Shown piece after piece: positions 24,305-33,304 of a stretch of 37,585 bases of DNA. The position numbers and the translations under genes are program-made. The DNA comes from Pseudoalteromonas prydzensis (GTDB lineage: Bacteria > Pseudomonadota > Gammaproteobacteria > Enterobacterales > Alteromonadaceae): the NCBI RefSeq assembly GCF_011050055.1, contig NZ_DRGM01000119.1, forward strand, positions 1-37,585, written 5' to 3'. The stretch's first letter is position 1. The number at the start of each line of letters is the position of its first letter. The notes below the pieces were generated by a model. That model made no database searches. It was not told the origin of the DNA and saw nothing but the letters and a program-made list of their open reading frames with translations.

Positions 24305-26041
24305 ATGAAATATAAATTACTCGCTGCTAGTATTTTAGCTACTATGAGTACATCGGCACTTAGTGCAACGTACCAGTTAACCGAGTTGAGCACATTAGAT
24401 GAAGCAAAGCATAACTACGTTAAAGATGTCAGCGAAAATGGCCATATAATTGGCCTTGCTAACGGCATTTACAATTTACCTATTGATGTTAGTTATATCG
24501 ATTTTGCAGATAGCTTAATCGAAAGAGCGTACAATCAGCAAAAAGACTATTTTGAGTTAATTGATAAGCAAATTACCTTTACGCTAGATGATATTGAAAA
24601 CAATAATGCGGCGGCAACTAACCCTGACGCGCACAGTTTTATGCTTTCTTTTTTAACAGCGCAAGCAGCGAACCCAGAATATCAAAAACTGGCAAATATT
24701 ATTGGTTATAATATTTTAAATGGTGAAGCCCAAGAGCAAGTACTATTTGATCTTGCATCAGTCGATTATGATGGCCTTACACGATCAGTTAGCAATAACT
24801 ATAATGCAGTGGCAGAAGACGGTACCGCAGTAGGTTGGGGCAGTGCCCCGTATGAAAAAACTGTTTTTACACCTGATGGGGAAACAGAAGAAGAAACTCG
24901 TTTTGTTCGTGATTTTATCTCTCGAGGTATTATCGTCTCTCCTGATGGCGTGACTGTGCCTTTAGTCCCCGAGTTTGATGAGTACGGTGGTCTAAGTATT
25001 GCCAGTGATATTGTTAAAACAAATTCAGGCTATACGGTTGTTGGTCAAGTATCAACAGGGATACCAGCCGATCGTCAAGAAAATATTGATGATACCTGTG
25101 ACGGTGAAGATCAGCCAATATCCGTGTGTATTGAAGCCTTACATAGCAGCACTGCAGCGCATTTATTTGATACCCGCGCAGTTAAATGGAGTTTAGACAG
25201 CAATTTAAATATCACCAATACAGAGTTATTAGGTTTAGGGTTAACACCTGAAGAGGATGATGACTTTGCGTTTATCAGTAATGCACATGCTGTTAATAGT
25301 AATGGTATTGTTGTAGGTTCTTCTGATATTCGTGATCATGATCGCGCTGCAACGATTCGCTCTTTACCCGTTTATTATAAAGACGGTAAAGTTGTTGAAA
25401 TTCTTAATCAAGATGATGATTGGACTGGTGGTAAAGCACTGGCAATCAATGCAAACGATGTGATTGTCGGTTATGGTATCAAAGTAATTGATGGTGCAAA
25501 CCGATTCAAGTTTTTCTATCATGACATAGCAAGCAACAGTACTGTGTTTCCAACGGATTTCTTTAATAGCTCTGCGTCAGTAGGCAATGATATTAATGAT
25601 AATGGCTACATTGTCGGTGAAGGTGAAACCGACGTATTTAATGTCGGCTCACGACGCCGGGAAGGCTTCTTATATAAGATTGGTGAAGATAGCATTACTA
25701 ACCTCAATGATTTCTTACCGTGTTATGAAGCCGACGGTGAAACACGTTATAAATACGTGGTGTCAGAGGCAAAAGTAATCAACAATAACAATGAAATTTT
25801 TGGTGTTGCCACCAAAACAGTGGAAAAAACTGATTCATTAGGCGGCATTGTCCGTGACATTAACGGCAAAATAGAATACGAAAGTATCGTTGTACCAGTA
25901 AAGTTATCACCTATCAATGGTGAAGTTGAGAGCTGTACAGCTCCTGAAACAGATACTTACGAACGTCAATCAGCTAGTTTCCCTTGGTATACATTGTTGT
26001 TGTTACCTTTAGTCGGTTTACGTCGTGTGTTGCGTAATTAA
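24305..26041 (+). CDS. DUF3466 family exported protein with HAF-like repeats and a C-terminal sorting-type tail
   Basis: A 578-residue protein of unknown function. A signal peptide (MKYKLLAASILATMSTSALSA|TYQ) leads into repeats of the form VN.NG.IVG: DVSENGHIIGLA, HAVNSNGIVVGSS, LAINANDVIVGYG, NDINDNGYIVGEG and KVINNNNEIFGVA. These resemble the extracellular HAF repeat and suggest a beta-propeller. The C-terminus is one hydrophobic span (WYTLLLLPLVGL) followed by RRVLRN, the layout of GlyGly-CTERM-like sorting tails, but the glycine pair is replaced by SASFPW. AAGGA precedes the ATG. It starts 11 bases after uup and closes that unit. Probably surface-exposed or membrane-held. The function cannot be told from sequence. 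Confidence 0.78.
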   Translation: MKYKLLAASILATMSTSALSATYQLTELSTLDEAKHNYVKDVSENGHIIGLANGIYNLPIDVSYIDFADSLIERAYNQQKDYFELIDKQITFTLDDIENNNAAATNPDAHSFMLSFLTAQAANPEYQKLANIIGYNILNGEAQEQVLFDLASVDYDGLTRSVSNNYNAVAEDGTAVGWGSAPYEKTVFTPDGETEEETRFVRDFISRGIIVSPDGVTVPLVPEFDEYGGLSIASDIVKTNSGYTVVGQVSTGIPADRQENIDDTCDGEDQPISVCIEALHSSTAAHLFDTRAVKWSLDSNLNITNTELLGLGLTPEEDDDFAFISNAHAVNSNGIVVGSSDIRDHDRAATIRSLPVYYKDGKVVEILNQDDDWTGGKALAINANDVIVGYGIKVIDGANRFKFFYHDIASNSTVFPTDFFNSSASVGNDINDNGYIVGEGETDVFNVGSRRREGFLYKIGEDSITNLNDFLPCYEADGETRYKYVVSEAKVINNNNEIFGVATKTVEKTDSLGGIVRDINGKIEYESIVVPVKLSPINGEVESCTAPETDTYERQSASFPWYTLLLLPLVGLRRVLRN

Positions 26042-26078
26042 TAGCTAAACCGCACGAGTTTCATTAATCGTATGCAAA

Positions 26079-26113
26079 TAAAAAACCCTGCTTTAACTCA
26101 GCAGGTTTTTTTT
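26079..26113. terminator. Bidirectional terminator between the DUF3466 gene and the DUF2062 gene
   Basis: CCTGCT (26087-26092) pairs with AGCAGG (26100-26105) around a 7-base loop. An A run lies on the left and a T run on the right, so it can stop transcription from both convergent sides. One unpaired C sits in the left arm. Confidence 0.85.
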
Positions 26114-26145
26114 TGTCTATACTTTTACTAAATTAGGAACGTTTA

Positions 26146-26652
26146 CTATTTGTGGCGATTTAACCAGGCTTTGCGTACTGAACGACGCCATAATAAATCA
26201 ACACCAAAATAGCCTACTGCTGAGGCCAGACTCGCACAGATCAGTGAACCGACTAGAAAAGCAGGGCCGATGGTGGTTAAGCTTTCTAGAAACCATTGCC
26301 AACTAGGCTCAAATGCAAAATGTTGTTCAGGCTGACCTAACACTAATACGCCAATTAAATATGAACAATAAAATATAGGCGGCATTGTTAGCGGGTTGGT
26401 GATCCACACTACGGCGACTGAAATAGGTAGATTGACTCTTAACGGTATAGCGAGTGCTGCAGCAAGCACCATTTGAAAAGGAACAGGGATGAAAGCGAAA
26501 AATAAACCCACGGAAAAAGCTCCCCGAGCTGAGCGACGATTTAAATGCCATAAATTGGCATCGTGGAGTAAACGACCAAAAATTTTTAAATATTTATGAT
26601 GTTTAACTTTATTGTGATCGGGTAAAAACCGTTGGATCGTTTTTTTAGCCAT
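26146..26652 (-). CDS. DUF2062 domain membrane protein
   Basis: A 168-residue inner-membrane protein of unknown function. It has a basic N-terminus (MAKKTIQRFLPDHNKVKHHK), a conserved LLHDANLWHLNRRSARGAFSVGLFFAFIPVPFQM block, then about three hydrophobic spans. ITNPLTMPPIF is the family signature (TNPLT.PP). Downstream is a terminator shared with the convergent DUF3466 gene. Its ATG start overlaps the start of comEC on the other strand by 21 bases, so its promoter must lie inside comEC. A conserved MAKK/MPKK start in relatives, from memory, supports this start. The role is not known. Confidence 0.85.
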   Translation of the reverse strand: MAKKTIQRFLPDHNKVKHHKYLKIFGRLLHDANLWHLNRRSARGAFSVGLFFAFIPVPFQMVLAAALAIPLRVNLPISVAVVWITNPLTMPPIFYCSYLIGVLVLGQPEQHFAFEPSWQWFLESLTTIGPAFLVGSLICASLASAVGYFGVDLLWRRSVRKAWLNRHK

Positions 26653-28911
26653 TTAAAGCAACCATTTACATCTGTTTGGTTAAGCGTTGGGTTTGTTGTT
26701 GGTTGTATTGTAACCGTTTTTTATTATCAGACCCTTGTATTTACAGTTTTCGCATTATCTCTGTTAATTGCGAGCGCTTATTTTAAGCCGTTTTACAGTG
26801 TATTGTTAGGTTTTATTTGTGGAATTTGCTGTGTTTGGGGACATTTTTCTAACTTCTATACAATTTCACCTTTAGTTCTGCATGAAAATCAACCATACCA
26901 CAGCCACATCACTGTTGTTGAGATTATTTCTCAGCGCGATCATTATTATTTAAAAGTTCAGCTTAATAAGATTAACCAACAAACTCAGTCAATCATTAAA
27001 CCTCCTTTTGCACTGATCACGTTAAAAAGCGAGCAGTTGCTTGAGGTTGGCGATAATATTACAACTTGGCTGCAGTTAGCTAAATATCGCAGCCAAAAAA
27101 ACTATGCTGTGTTTGATAAAGAGCGTTATGCATTTAGTGAACGGGTATTCTTTAAAGGCAAACAAATTGGGAATTATATTGAAATATCTAAAAGCACAAG
27201 CACTGATCTGATCAAATCGTATCGGCAATTTATCAAAAACACTTACCAGAGCAGCACCTTAAATTGGTTGTACTACCCGTTGTTAACAGGAGATCGTAGC
27301 GTTATGAGTTTTGCTCAAAAGGAGCAATTACAGCAATTTGGCATTAGCCACTTATTGGCAATTTCAGGGCTGCACATAGGCTTAATGTTTAGTATCGGTT
27401 TTTTCATCACTCGCAGTGTAATAAGTTGTCTGAACTTTATGGTTAAACCGCTGGGCCAACAGTTAAATTTATCGCTTATCTATAGTTTTGGTGGGTTTTT
27501 ACTGGCTTTTAGTTATGTCTACTTAAGCGGCTTTATCGTTTCAGCAACCCGAGCTTTGATCATGTTAGGCTGCTATTTGCTTATTTATTACTATGCTAAG
27601 CAAGCACTACGTTGGCGCAGTATTTTGTTTGCCTTGGTGTGTGTATTACTTATTGATCCATTTAGCCTACTTAACCCTGGGCTTTATTTTTCATTCACTG
27701 CCGTGGTAATCATTTTTTGGGTGTTCAGCGTTATTTCAATCTCCAGGGTAGGCTTAGTAGCAATCATAAAAACGCTTGTTATCTTACAGATAGCTTTGTT
27801 TATAGGTTTATTACCGTTATCTCTTTATTATTTTAATGGTATTAGTGTGATTGGCTTAGTAGTCAATCTAGTCGCTATACCAATACTTGGTTTTATTATA
27901 ATGCCAAGTTTAGTGCTGTTTTCAGTGCTAAGTTTGGGAGTCGATATCAGTGGCTTAATTGGCGTGTTTGATTATTTATTACAGCATGCTTATCAGAGCT
28001 TACTGTTGCTGCCCGTCGATTATCGCTGGTTGGATACATCACAATTTAGCTTACAATGGCTTATTAGCAGTTATCTCGCGGTTTTAATCGTGTGTTTTTT
28101 ACCGTGGCGGCTAATGGCTTGTTTACCAATTGCAGTTACATTCTTCGATCAATATTTACAGCCAAAACCCCGCTGGCAGCTTGATGTGTTTGATGTAGGA
28201 CACGGCACTATGGTGTTAGTTAGCAACCAAGGTAAAGGCTTTATTTATGATCTAGGTCCGGTGTATTTTAATACTTTTACGCGGATCAACAGCACCTTAG
28301 TCCCTTACTTAACCAGTATGGGGATTGAAGTCGAAGTGACGCTGGTCAGTCATACGGATAAAGATCATATTGGTGGACTAACTGATTGGCTGCAGCACGG
28401 CTATCAGCATACTTTTAGGCTACTGCAGCCAAATGGGCCAGAGCAGGGTTGTAAAGCGGGCGAATATCGCTTTTATGATTTAACGATTACTGTTATTGAG
28501 CCCGCAGAGCATTTAAAAAGCGACAACGATAACTCCTGTGTTGTGCATATTAGTGATGGTCAGTTTAGTGTTTTACTCCCTGGCGATATTTCAACAAAAA
28601 GAGAAAGCCAATTAATAGCCCAGCAAAGCTTACTTAAAAGCACTGTGTTGCTTAGCCCTCACCATGGCAGTAATACCTCATCAAGTGAGCTGTTTATCAG
28701 CGCTGTTGCCCCTGAGCTTGTGATCCATTCAACAGCATATAAAGGACAGTGGCAATTGCCACATCGACACGTTGTCGCACGTTATGCTGATCACAATGTA
28801 ATGCAATACAGCACGGCCGCGCATGGTCAGATAAAGGTTGCATTTTATTCGCATCAATACACGATAAACCGTGCTCGTGATGATGAAAGTTATTGGTTTC
28901 TAAAAGATTGA
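26632..28911 (+). CDS. comEC: DNA internalization-related competence protein ComEC/Rec2
   Basis: Polytopic inner-membrane channel for uptake of single-stranded DNA in natural transformation. 759 residues: hydrophobic N-terminus with an OB-like region, the Competence domain with YPLLTGDRS and the conserved AISGLHIGL at about 243-251, many spans to about residue 500, then a C-terminal metallo-beta-lactamase-like domain (LDVFDVGHGTMVLV and the metal motif HTDKDHIGG at 574-582). The only usable start is TTG at 26632: a stop codon lies three codons upstream, and the next in-frame TTG would remove the first membrane span. It overlaps the DUF2062 gene head to head. msbA follows, the same order as ycaI-msbA in E. 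coli. Other competence genes are not in view. Confidence 0.92.
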   Translation: MDRFFSHLKQPFTSVWLSVGFVVGCIVTVFYYQTLVFTVFALSLLIASAYFKPFYSVLLGFICGICCVWGHFSNFYTISPLVLHENQPYHSHITVVEIISQRDHYYLKVQLNKINQQTQSIIKPPFALITLKSEQLLEVGDNITTWLQLAKYRSQKNYAVFDKERYAFSERVFFKGKQIGNYIEISKSTSTDLIKSYRQFIKNTYQSSTLNWLYYPLLTGDRSVMSFAQKEQLQQFGISHLLAISGLHIGLMFSIGFFITRSVISCLNFMVKPLGQQLNLSLIYSFGGFLLAFSYVYLSGFIVSATRALIMLGCYLLIYYYAKQALRWRSILFALVCVLLIDPFSLLNPGLYFSFTAVVIIFWVFSVISISRVGLVAIIKTLVILQIALFIGLLPLSLYYFNGISVIGLVVNLVAIPILGFIIMPSLVLFSVLSLGVDISGLIGVFDYLLQHAYQSLLLLPVDYRWLDTSQFSLQWLISSYLAVLIVCFLPWRLMACLPIAVTFFDQYLQPKPRWQLDVFDVGHGTMVLVSNQGKGFIYDLGPVYFNTFTRINSTLVPYLTSMGIEVEVTLVSHTDKDHIGGLTDWLQHGYQHTFRLLQPNGPEQGCKAGEYRFYDLTITVIEPAEHLKSDNDNSCVVHISDGQFSVLLPGDISTKRESQLIAQQSLLKSTVLLSPHHGSNTSSSELFISAVAPELVIHSTAYKGQWQLPHRHVVARYADHNVMQYSTAAHGQIKVAFYSHQYTINRARDDESYWFLKD

Positions 28912-28912
28912 G

Positions 28913-28941
28913 TTTAGTTTTGTGTAGCTGGAGGCTACAAT
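28913..28941 (+). promoter_or_regulatory. Weak candidate promoter for msbA
   Basis: TTTAGT and TACAAT (28936-28941) have 17-base spacing. A small hairpin (TGTAGC 28923-28928, GCTACA 28934-28939) overlaps the -10 box. The -35 box is poor. Confidence 0.3.
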
Positions 28942-28969
28942 AGCCACAGACTATGAATAAGAGAGTGTT

Positions 28970-30715
28970 ATGGATCAAACTACATCACAAATTTATAAGC
29001 GTTTATTGACGTATGTGGGTGATTATAAAAGCGTTGCTATTTTAGCAGTGGTCGGCATGATTGGTTACTCAGCCATGGATGCTTTATTTATCCAATTAAT
29101 GAAACCCTTTATAGATCAGGGCTTAAATCAGCGCAACGACGATGTGTTAAAATATGCGCCATTAATAGTCATCGCATTAGTGATAGGCCGTGGTATTTTT
29201 AATTATATGTCGTCTTATTGCTTAAGTTATGTGGGTTCACAAGTTGTGCGTTCGTTACGGCAGCAATTGTTTGAACATATTTTACATTTACCCGTTGCTT
29301 TTCATGATCAAAACTCAACGGGTGATTTGATTTCAAAAATTACTTTCGATACCGAGCAAGTACAGCAAGCCATAACGAAAGCGATGTTGGTTGTTGTACG
29401 CGAAGGTGCCTTTGTGGTGTTTTTACTGGCTGTGATGTTTTATACCAGCTGGAAATTGTCATTAATTTTCTTAATTATCATCCCATTAGTGGCTATTATT
29501 GTTTCTGTTGTTTCAAAACGATTTCGCCATATTTCTAAAAATATACAATCAGCTATGGGGCAAGTGACTCGCAGCTCAGAGCAAATGCTCAGTGGTCATA
29601 AAGTGATTCATGGCTTTGGTGGTCAGCATCAAGAAATAGAGCAGTTTGCTAAAATTAATAACCATAACCGCCAACAACGGATAAAAATGGATGCCACCAA
29701 AGCGCTGAGTGTGTCGGTAATTCAAATCTTAGCGGCCAGTGCCATGGCGGTTATTTTATGGGTGGTTGCAATGCCATCGATGATTGATACCATAAGTTCG
29801 GGTGATTTTGTGGTGTTGATCTCATCAATGATGATGCTTTTACGCCCGCTTAAACAACTTGCTAATGTTAATAGTGACTTACAACGGGGCATTTCAGCCG
29901 CGCAGAGTATCTTTTTAGTACTTGATGAAGAGGTGGAAAAAGACACAGGCTCCGTCAGGGTCGATAAAGTGCAAGGGCATATTGAGGTTAAACACGTTAC
30001 ATTTAGCTACCCTAGCAAAGATGAACCAGTATTAAAGGATTTATCACTGACCATTAAAGCAGGCGAGAGCATTGCCTTAGTTGGGCGCTCAGGTTCTGGT
30101 AAATCAACTATCTCTAACTTATTACCACGCTATTATGACTTACAACCACCGAGTGAGATTTTACTCGATGGCGTGCCACTGGCGGATTATAAGTTAACAG
30201 ATTTACGTCGCCAATTTGCTCTAGTATCCCAGCAAGTGGTGTTATTCAATGACACCATTGCCAATAATATCAGTTATGGTATTGCACGTTCACTTAGCGA
30301 TGATGAGCTGTTGAATGTGGCAAAACAAGCACATGTTTGGGAGTTTGTTAAAGACTTACCAGATGGTCTGGATACCATGGTCGGTGAAAATGGCGTGATG
30401 TTATCAGGCGGCCAGCGTCAGCGTATTGCCATTGCGCGGGCAATTCTCAAAGATGCGCCAATTTTGATTTTAGATGAAGCAACATCCGCATTGGACACTG
30501 AGTCTGAAAAGCTGATACAGCAAGCGCTTGAAAATTTAATGAAAAATAAAACCTCCATTGTGATTGCTCATCGTTTATCGACCATTGAAAACAGCGACCG
30601 AATTTATGTTATTGATAATGGCCAAGTGATTGAAAGTGGCGACCATCAAGCACTCCTTGAAAAAGACGGCACCTATTCAGCGTTATGCAAAATGCAATTT
30701 GGTGAGCACGGGTGA
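28970..30715 (+). CDS. msbA: Lipid A export ABC transporter (flippase) MsbA
   Basis: Homodimeric inner-membrane ABC exporter that flips core lipid A from the cytoplasmic to the periplasmic leaflet. 581 residues against 582 in E. coli. Six membrane spans fill residues about 20-310. The nucleotide-binding domain has Walker A GRSGSGKST at 372-380, signature LSGGQRQR at 478-485, Walker B ILILDE at 498-503 and the H-loop IAHRLST. The intergenic gap to comEC is 58 bases and holds a weak promoter candidate and a hairpin. The stop codon overlaps the lpxK GTG by four bases, coupling flipping and lipid A phosphorylation as in enterics. Confidence 0.97.
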   Translation: MDQTTSQIYKRLLTYVGDYKSVAILAVVGMIGYSAMDALFIQLMKPFIDQGLNQRNDDVLKYAPLIVIALVIGRGIFNYMSSYCLSYVGSQVVRSLRQQLFEHILHLPVAFHDQNSTGDLISKITFDTEQVQQAITKAMLVVVREGAFVVFLLAVMFYTSWKLSLIFLIIIPLVAIIVSVVSKRFRHISKNIQSAMGQVTRSSEQMLSGHKVIHGFGGQHQEIEQFAKINNHNRQQRIKMDATKALSVSVIQILAASAMAVILWVVAMPSMIDTISSGDFVVLISSMMMLLRPLKQLANVNSDLQRGISAAQSIFLVLDEEVEKDTGSVRVDKVQGHIEVKHVTFSYPSKDEPVLKDLSLTIKAGESIALVGRSGSGKSTISNLLPRYYDLQPPSEILLDGVPLADYKLTDLRRQFALVSQQVVLFNDTIANNISYGIARSLSDDELLNVAKQAHVWEFVKDLPDGLDTMVGENGVMLSGGQRQRIAIARAILKDAPILILDEATSALDTESEKLIQQALENLMKNKTSIVIAHRLSTIENSDRIYVIDNGQVIESGDHQALLEKDGTYSALCKMQFGEHG

Positions 30716-31692
30716 GTAAAATAGAGCAAAGTTGGTATCAAGGTATCAGTTTGATCACTGTATTACTGCTGCCTTTAAGTTTACTGTTTTGGTTGCTCAG
30801 CACACTGCGCCGCGTGGCGTATCAAATCGGGTTATGCAAAGCTTACATAAGCCCAGTGCCTGTAATTGTTGTTGGCAATATTAGTGTTGGCGGCAATGGT
30901 AAAACGCCTTTTGTGATCTGGCTGGTTAGCTACTTACAACAGCGTAATTTAAAGGTGGGGGTGATCAGCCGTGGTTATGGTGGTCACAGTGAACATTACC
31001 CGCTGAGCGTAACGGCGAATACCAGCCCAGAAAATGCAGGCGATGAACCGGTATTAATACAGCGCAGGCTAGCGTGTCCGGTGGTGGTTGGGCCAAACAG
31101 AGAAGCCAACATTAAGCAGCTACTTGCCGAGCATCAGCTAGATGTGATTGTCTCCGATGATGGTATGCAACATTATAAAATGGCCAGAGCCATAGAGTGC
31201 TGCATTGTCGATAGCCAGCGTCGCTTTGGTAATGGTTTTATTATGCCTGCGGGGCCGCTTCGAGAAACGCAAGCGCGTTTAAAATCTGTTGATTTAGTGA
31301 TTGAAAATGGTGGTAATGATCCATTTAATTATCAACTTAAAAGTGCTGAATTATTAACTGTTGCCAATGCAACGCCTGCGCAAACAGCCTTGCTTGAAGG
31401 CCATGCTATTAGTGCAATAGGAAATCCACAACGCTTTGAAAATAGCTTACGCGAGCAGGGGATTTCCCTATTGAGTTGTCATCATTATCGTGATCATTAT
31501 GCGTACAACGCAGCTGATTTTGCACAATTTAATGATGAAATAGTGTTTATGACAGAAAAAGATGCGGTAAAATGTCAATCATTTGCAAAACCAACGTGGT
31601 ATTTTCTACCTGTTGATGCAGAGCCATCCGCAGCGGTGGTTACTAAACTAAATTTATTACTAAAAGAAAAAGGGATCCTCGATGGCCTTTGA
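30712..31692 (+). CDS. lpxK: Tetraacyldisaccharide 4'-kinase LpxK
   Basis: Phosphorylates the 4' position of the lipid A disaccharide to give lipid IVA at the inner membrane. 326 residues with an N-terminal membrane helix ([19 protein letters not shown]), Walker [12 protein letters not shown] at 55-65, SRGYGG from 86, GDEPVLI at 110-116 and DDGMQHY at 149-155, all typical of LpxK. The start is GTG at 30712 in a GTGA overlap with the msbA stop codon. The last 11 bases overlap ycaR. The chain order msbA-lpxK-ycaR-kdsB matches E. coli apart from missing ycaQ. Confidence 0.96.
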   Translation: MSKIEQSWYQGISLITVLLLPLSLLFWLLSTLRRVAYQIGLCKAYISPVPVIVVGNISVGGNGKTPFVIWLVSYLQQRNLKVGVISRGYGGHSEHYPLSVTANTSPENAGDEPVLIQRRLACPVVVGPNREANIKQLLAEHQLDVIVSDDGMQHYKMARAIECCIVDSQRRFGNGFIMPAGPLRETQARLKSVDLVIENGGNDPFNYQLKSAELLTVANATPAQTALLEGHAISAIGNPQRFENSLREQGISLLSCHHYRDHYAYNAADFAQFNDEIVFMTEKDAVKCQSFAKPTWYFLPVDAEPSAAVVTKLNLLLKEKGILDGL

Positions 31693-31879
31693 TACAAAGT
31701 TACTTGAAATAATTGCCTGCCCAGTGTGTAAAGGCAAATTACGTTTAGACAAAGAAAACAATGAGCTGATCAGCACGGCTGCAAAGCTTGCTTACCCAAT
31801 TCGTGATGATATTCCGGTATTGCTTGAGAACGAAGCGCGCGAGTTATCGCAACAAGAGATTGAAAAGTGGAATTCGTAG
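31682..31879 (+). CDS. ycaR: Trm112 family protein YcaR
   Basis: A 65-residue protein close to E. coli YcaR (60 residues). It opens [17 protein letters not shown] with Cys13 and Cys16, then [19 protein letters not shown], the conserved centre. Eukaryotic Trm112 activates RNA and protein methyltransferases. The bacterial role is not settled. It keeps only one CPxC pair, as in other proteobacterial members, so a full zinc site within one chain is not evident. It overlaps lpxK by 11 bases and kdsB by 13, so translation is probably coupled through all three. Confidence 0.9.
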   Translation: MAFDTKLLEIIACPVCKGKLRLDKENNELISTAAKLAYPIRDDIPVLLENEARELSQQEIEKWNS

Positions 31880-32640
31880 TTGTTATTCCGGCGCGTTACG
31901 CGTCTAGCCGGTTACCGGGTAAGCCCTTAGCGGATATTTGTGGCAAACCGATGATCCAACACGTGTACGAAAAAGCAATGGCAGCGGGTGCGAGCAAAGT
32001 GGTTATTGCAACCGATCATCAAAAAGTCTTCGACGCTGTCAGTGTATTTACCAAAGACGTATTAATGACCAGTGAAGACCATCAGTCGGGTACTGAACGC
32101 CTTGCCCAAGTGATGGAATTACTGGCATTAGCTGATGACACTATTGTTGTCAATGTGCAAGGTGATGAGCCACTGTTAGCCTCAGAAAATGTAGCGCAAG
32201 TTGCTGCATTGCTGGCAGACTCGTCTGCACCAATGGCGACTTTAAGTGTTGCGATAGACGATATTGCAGAAATACTCAACCCTAATGCAGTAAAAGTGGT
32301 CAGTGATATTAATAAGAATGCCTTGTATTTTTCCCGTGCCAGCATCCCCTTTGATCGTGCCAATATGATGGATGCGGCAAATAATCATCAGCTAAATACC
32401 GCGAACTATCAACGGCATGTGGGTATTTACGCGTATAGAGCTGGGTTTATTAAACAATACATTGAGTTGACTCCTTCACCGCTTGAACAATTAGAATCGT
32501 TAGAGCAATTACGTGTGCTTTACCATGGTCACCAAATTAAAATTGAGCAAGCGCAAATAGCGCCTCATGCTGGGGTTGATACGCCAGAAGATTTAGCGCG
32601 TGTGGTAAGCTACTTACAAAGTAAAGCTGCGAGTGAATAA
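31867..32640 (+). CDS. kdsB: CMP-Kdo synthetase (3-deoxy-manno-octulosonate cytidylyltransferase)
   Basis: Activates Kdo with CTP to CMP-Kdo, the donor for lipid A inner core assembly in the cytosol. 257 residues. The nucleotide-binding loop [15 protein letters not shown] is at 7-21, [10 protein letters not shown] at 71-80, NVQGDEP at 96-102, [12 protein letters not shown] near 157-168 and GVDTPEDL near the C-terminus, all as in E. coli KdsB. The start is GTG at 31867, matching the family start M.FVV.IPAR. It overlaps ycaR by 13 bases and the next gene by 8. Confidence 0.96.
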   Translation: MEFVVVIPARYASSRLPGKPLADICGKPMIQHVYEKAMAAGASKVVIATDHQKVFDAVSVFTKDVLMTSEDHQSGTERLAQVMELLALADDTIVVNVQGDEPLLASENVAQVAALLADSSAPMATLSVAIDDIAEILNPNAVKVVSDINKNALYFSRASIPFDRANMMDAANNHQLNTANYQRHVGIYAYRAGFIKQYIELTPSPLEQLESLEQLRVLYHGHQIKIEQAQIAPHAGVDTPEDLARVVSYLQSKAASE

Positions 32641-33304
32641 GCCCATTTTAACAGTGCATGCTCAGCATGATGATTTTTATATTATTGAAAAACCAGCGGG
32701 CCTTAATTTTCACAGTGAAGAGGGCCCCGGTTTTGTGGTACTTGCTGAGCAACAGTTAAATGAAAAACTCTATGCGGTGCATCGCTTAGATAAAGTGACG
32801 TCGGGTATAATTATCTTAGCGCGTAGCAGTGTCGCGGCAGCTGAGTTTACACGCTTATTTACTGCGCATGAGATTGATAAGTTTTATCTGGCATTATCGG
32901 ATGCCAAGCCGAAGAAAAAACAAGGCTGGGTGAAAGGGGATATGGCTAAGTCTCGTCGTAGTAGCTTCAAGCTTTTAAAAAGTTTTGACAATCCGGCGAT
33001 CACCCGTTTTTATTCGCTCAGTGTTGCGGCGAACTTACGTGGCTTTATTTTAAAGCCATATTCAGGAAAAACCCATCAATTACGGGTTGCATTAAAAAGC
33101 TTAGCTGCGCCTATTTTAGGTGATTCACTTTATGGTGGCACCACAGCACAGCGTACCTATTTGCATGCTTATGCAATTTGTTTTAGTTGGCAAAATAAAC
33201 AGTACCACTATGTGTGTAAACCCGATAGTACCACCCAGTTTGGGCAATTAACGGAACACGAAAACTTTCACACATGGCAACAGCCATGGCAATTGGATTG
33301 GTAA
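32633..33304 (+). CDS. RluA-type pseudouridine synthase, short form
   Basis: A 223-residue pseudouridine synthase. HRLDKVTSGI at 50-59 carries the catalytic Asp53, and the RNA-binding/active site end LKPYSGKTHQLRVALKSL and GDSLYGG are present. There is no S4 domain, and the chain is shorter than RluC/RluD and close to the RluA/TruC size. It best fits a small RluA-like subgroup known mainly in marine gammaproteobacteria (TIGR01621 by memory). The target nucleotide, rRNA or tRNA, is unknown. The start is GTG at 32633, overlapping kdsB by eight bases, and the stop codon directly abuts the tcdA start with no gap. Confidence 0.85.
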   Translation: MNKPILTVHAQHDDFYIIEKPAGLNFHSEEGPGFVVLAEQQLNEKLYAVHRLDKVTSGIIILARSSVAAAEFTRLFTAHEIDKFYLALSDAKPKKKQGWVKGDMAKSRRSSFKLLKSFDNPAITRFYSLSVAANLRGFILKPYSGKTHQLRVALKSLAAPILGDSLYGGTTAQRTYLHAYAICFSWQNKQYHYVCKPDSTTQFGQLTEHENFHTWQQPWQLDW

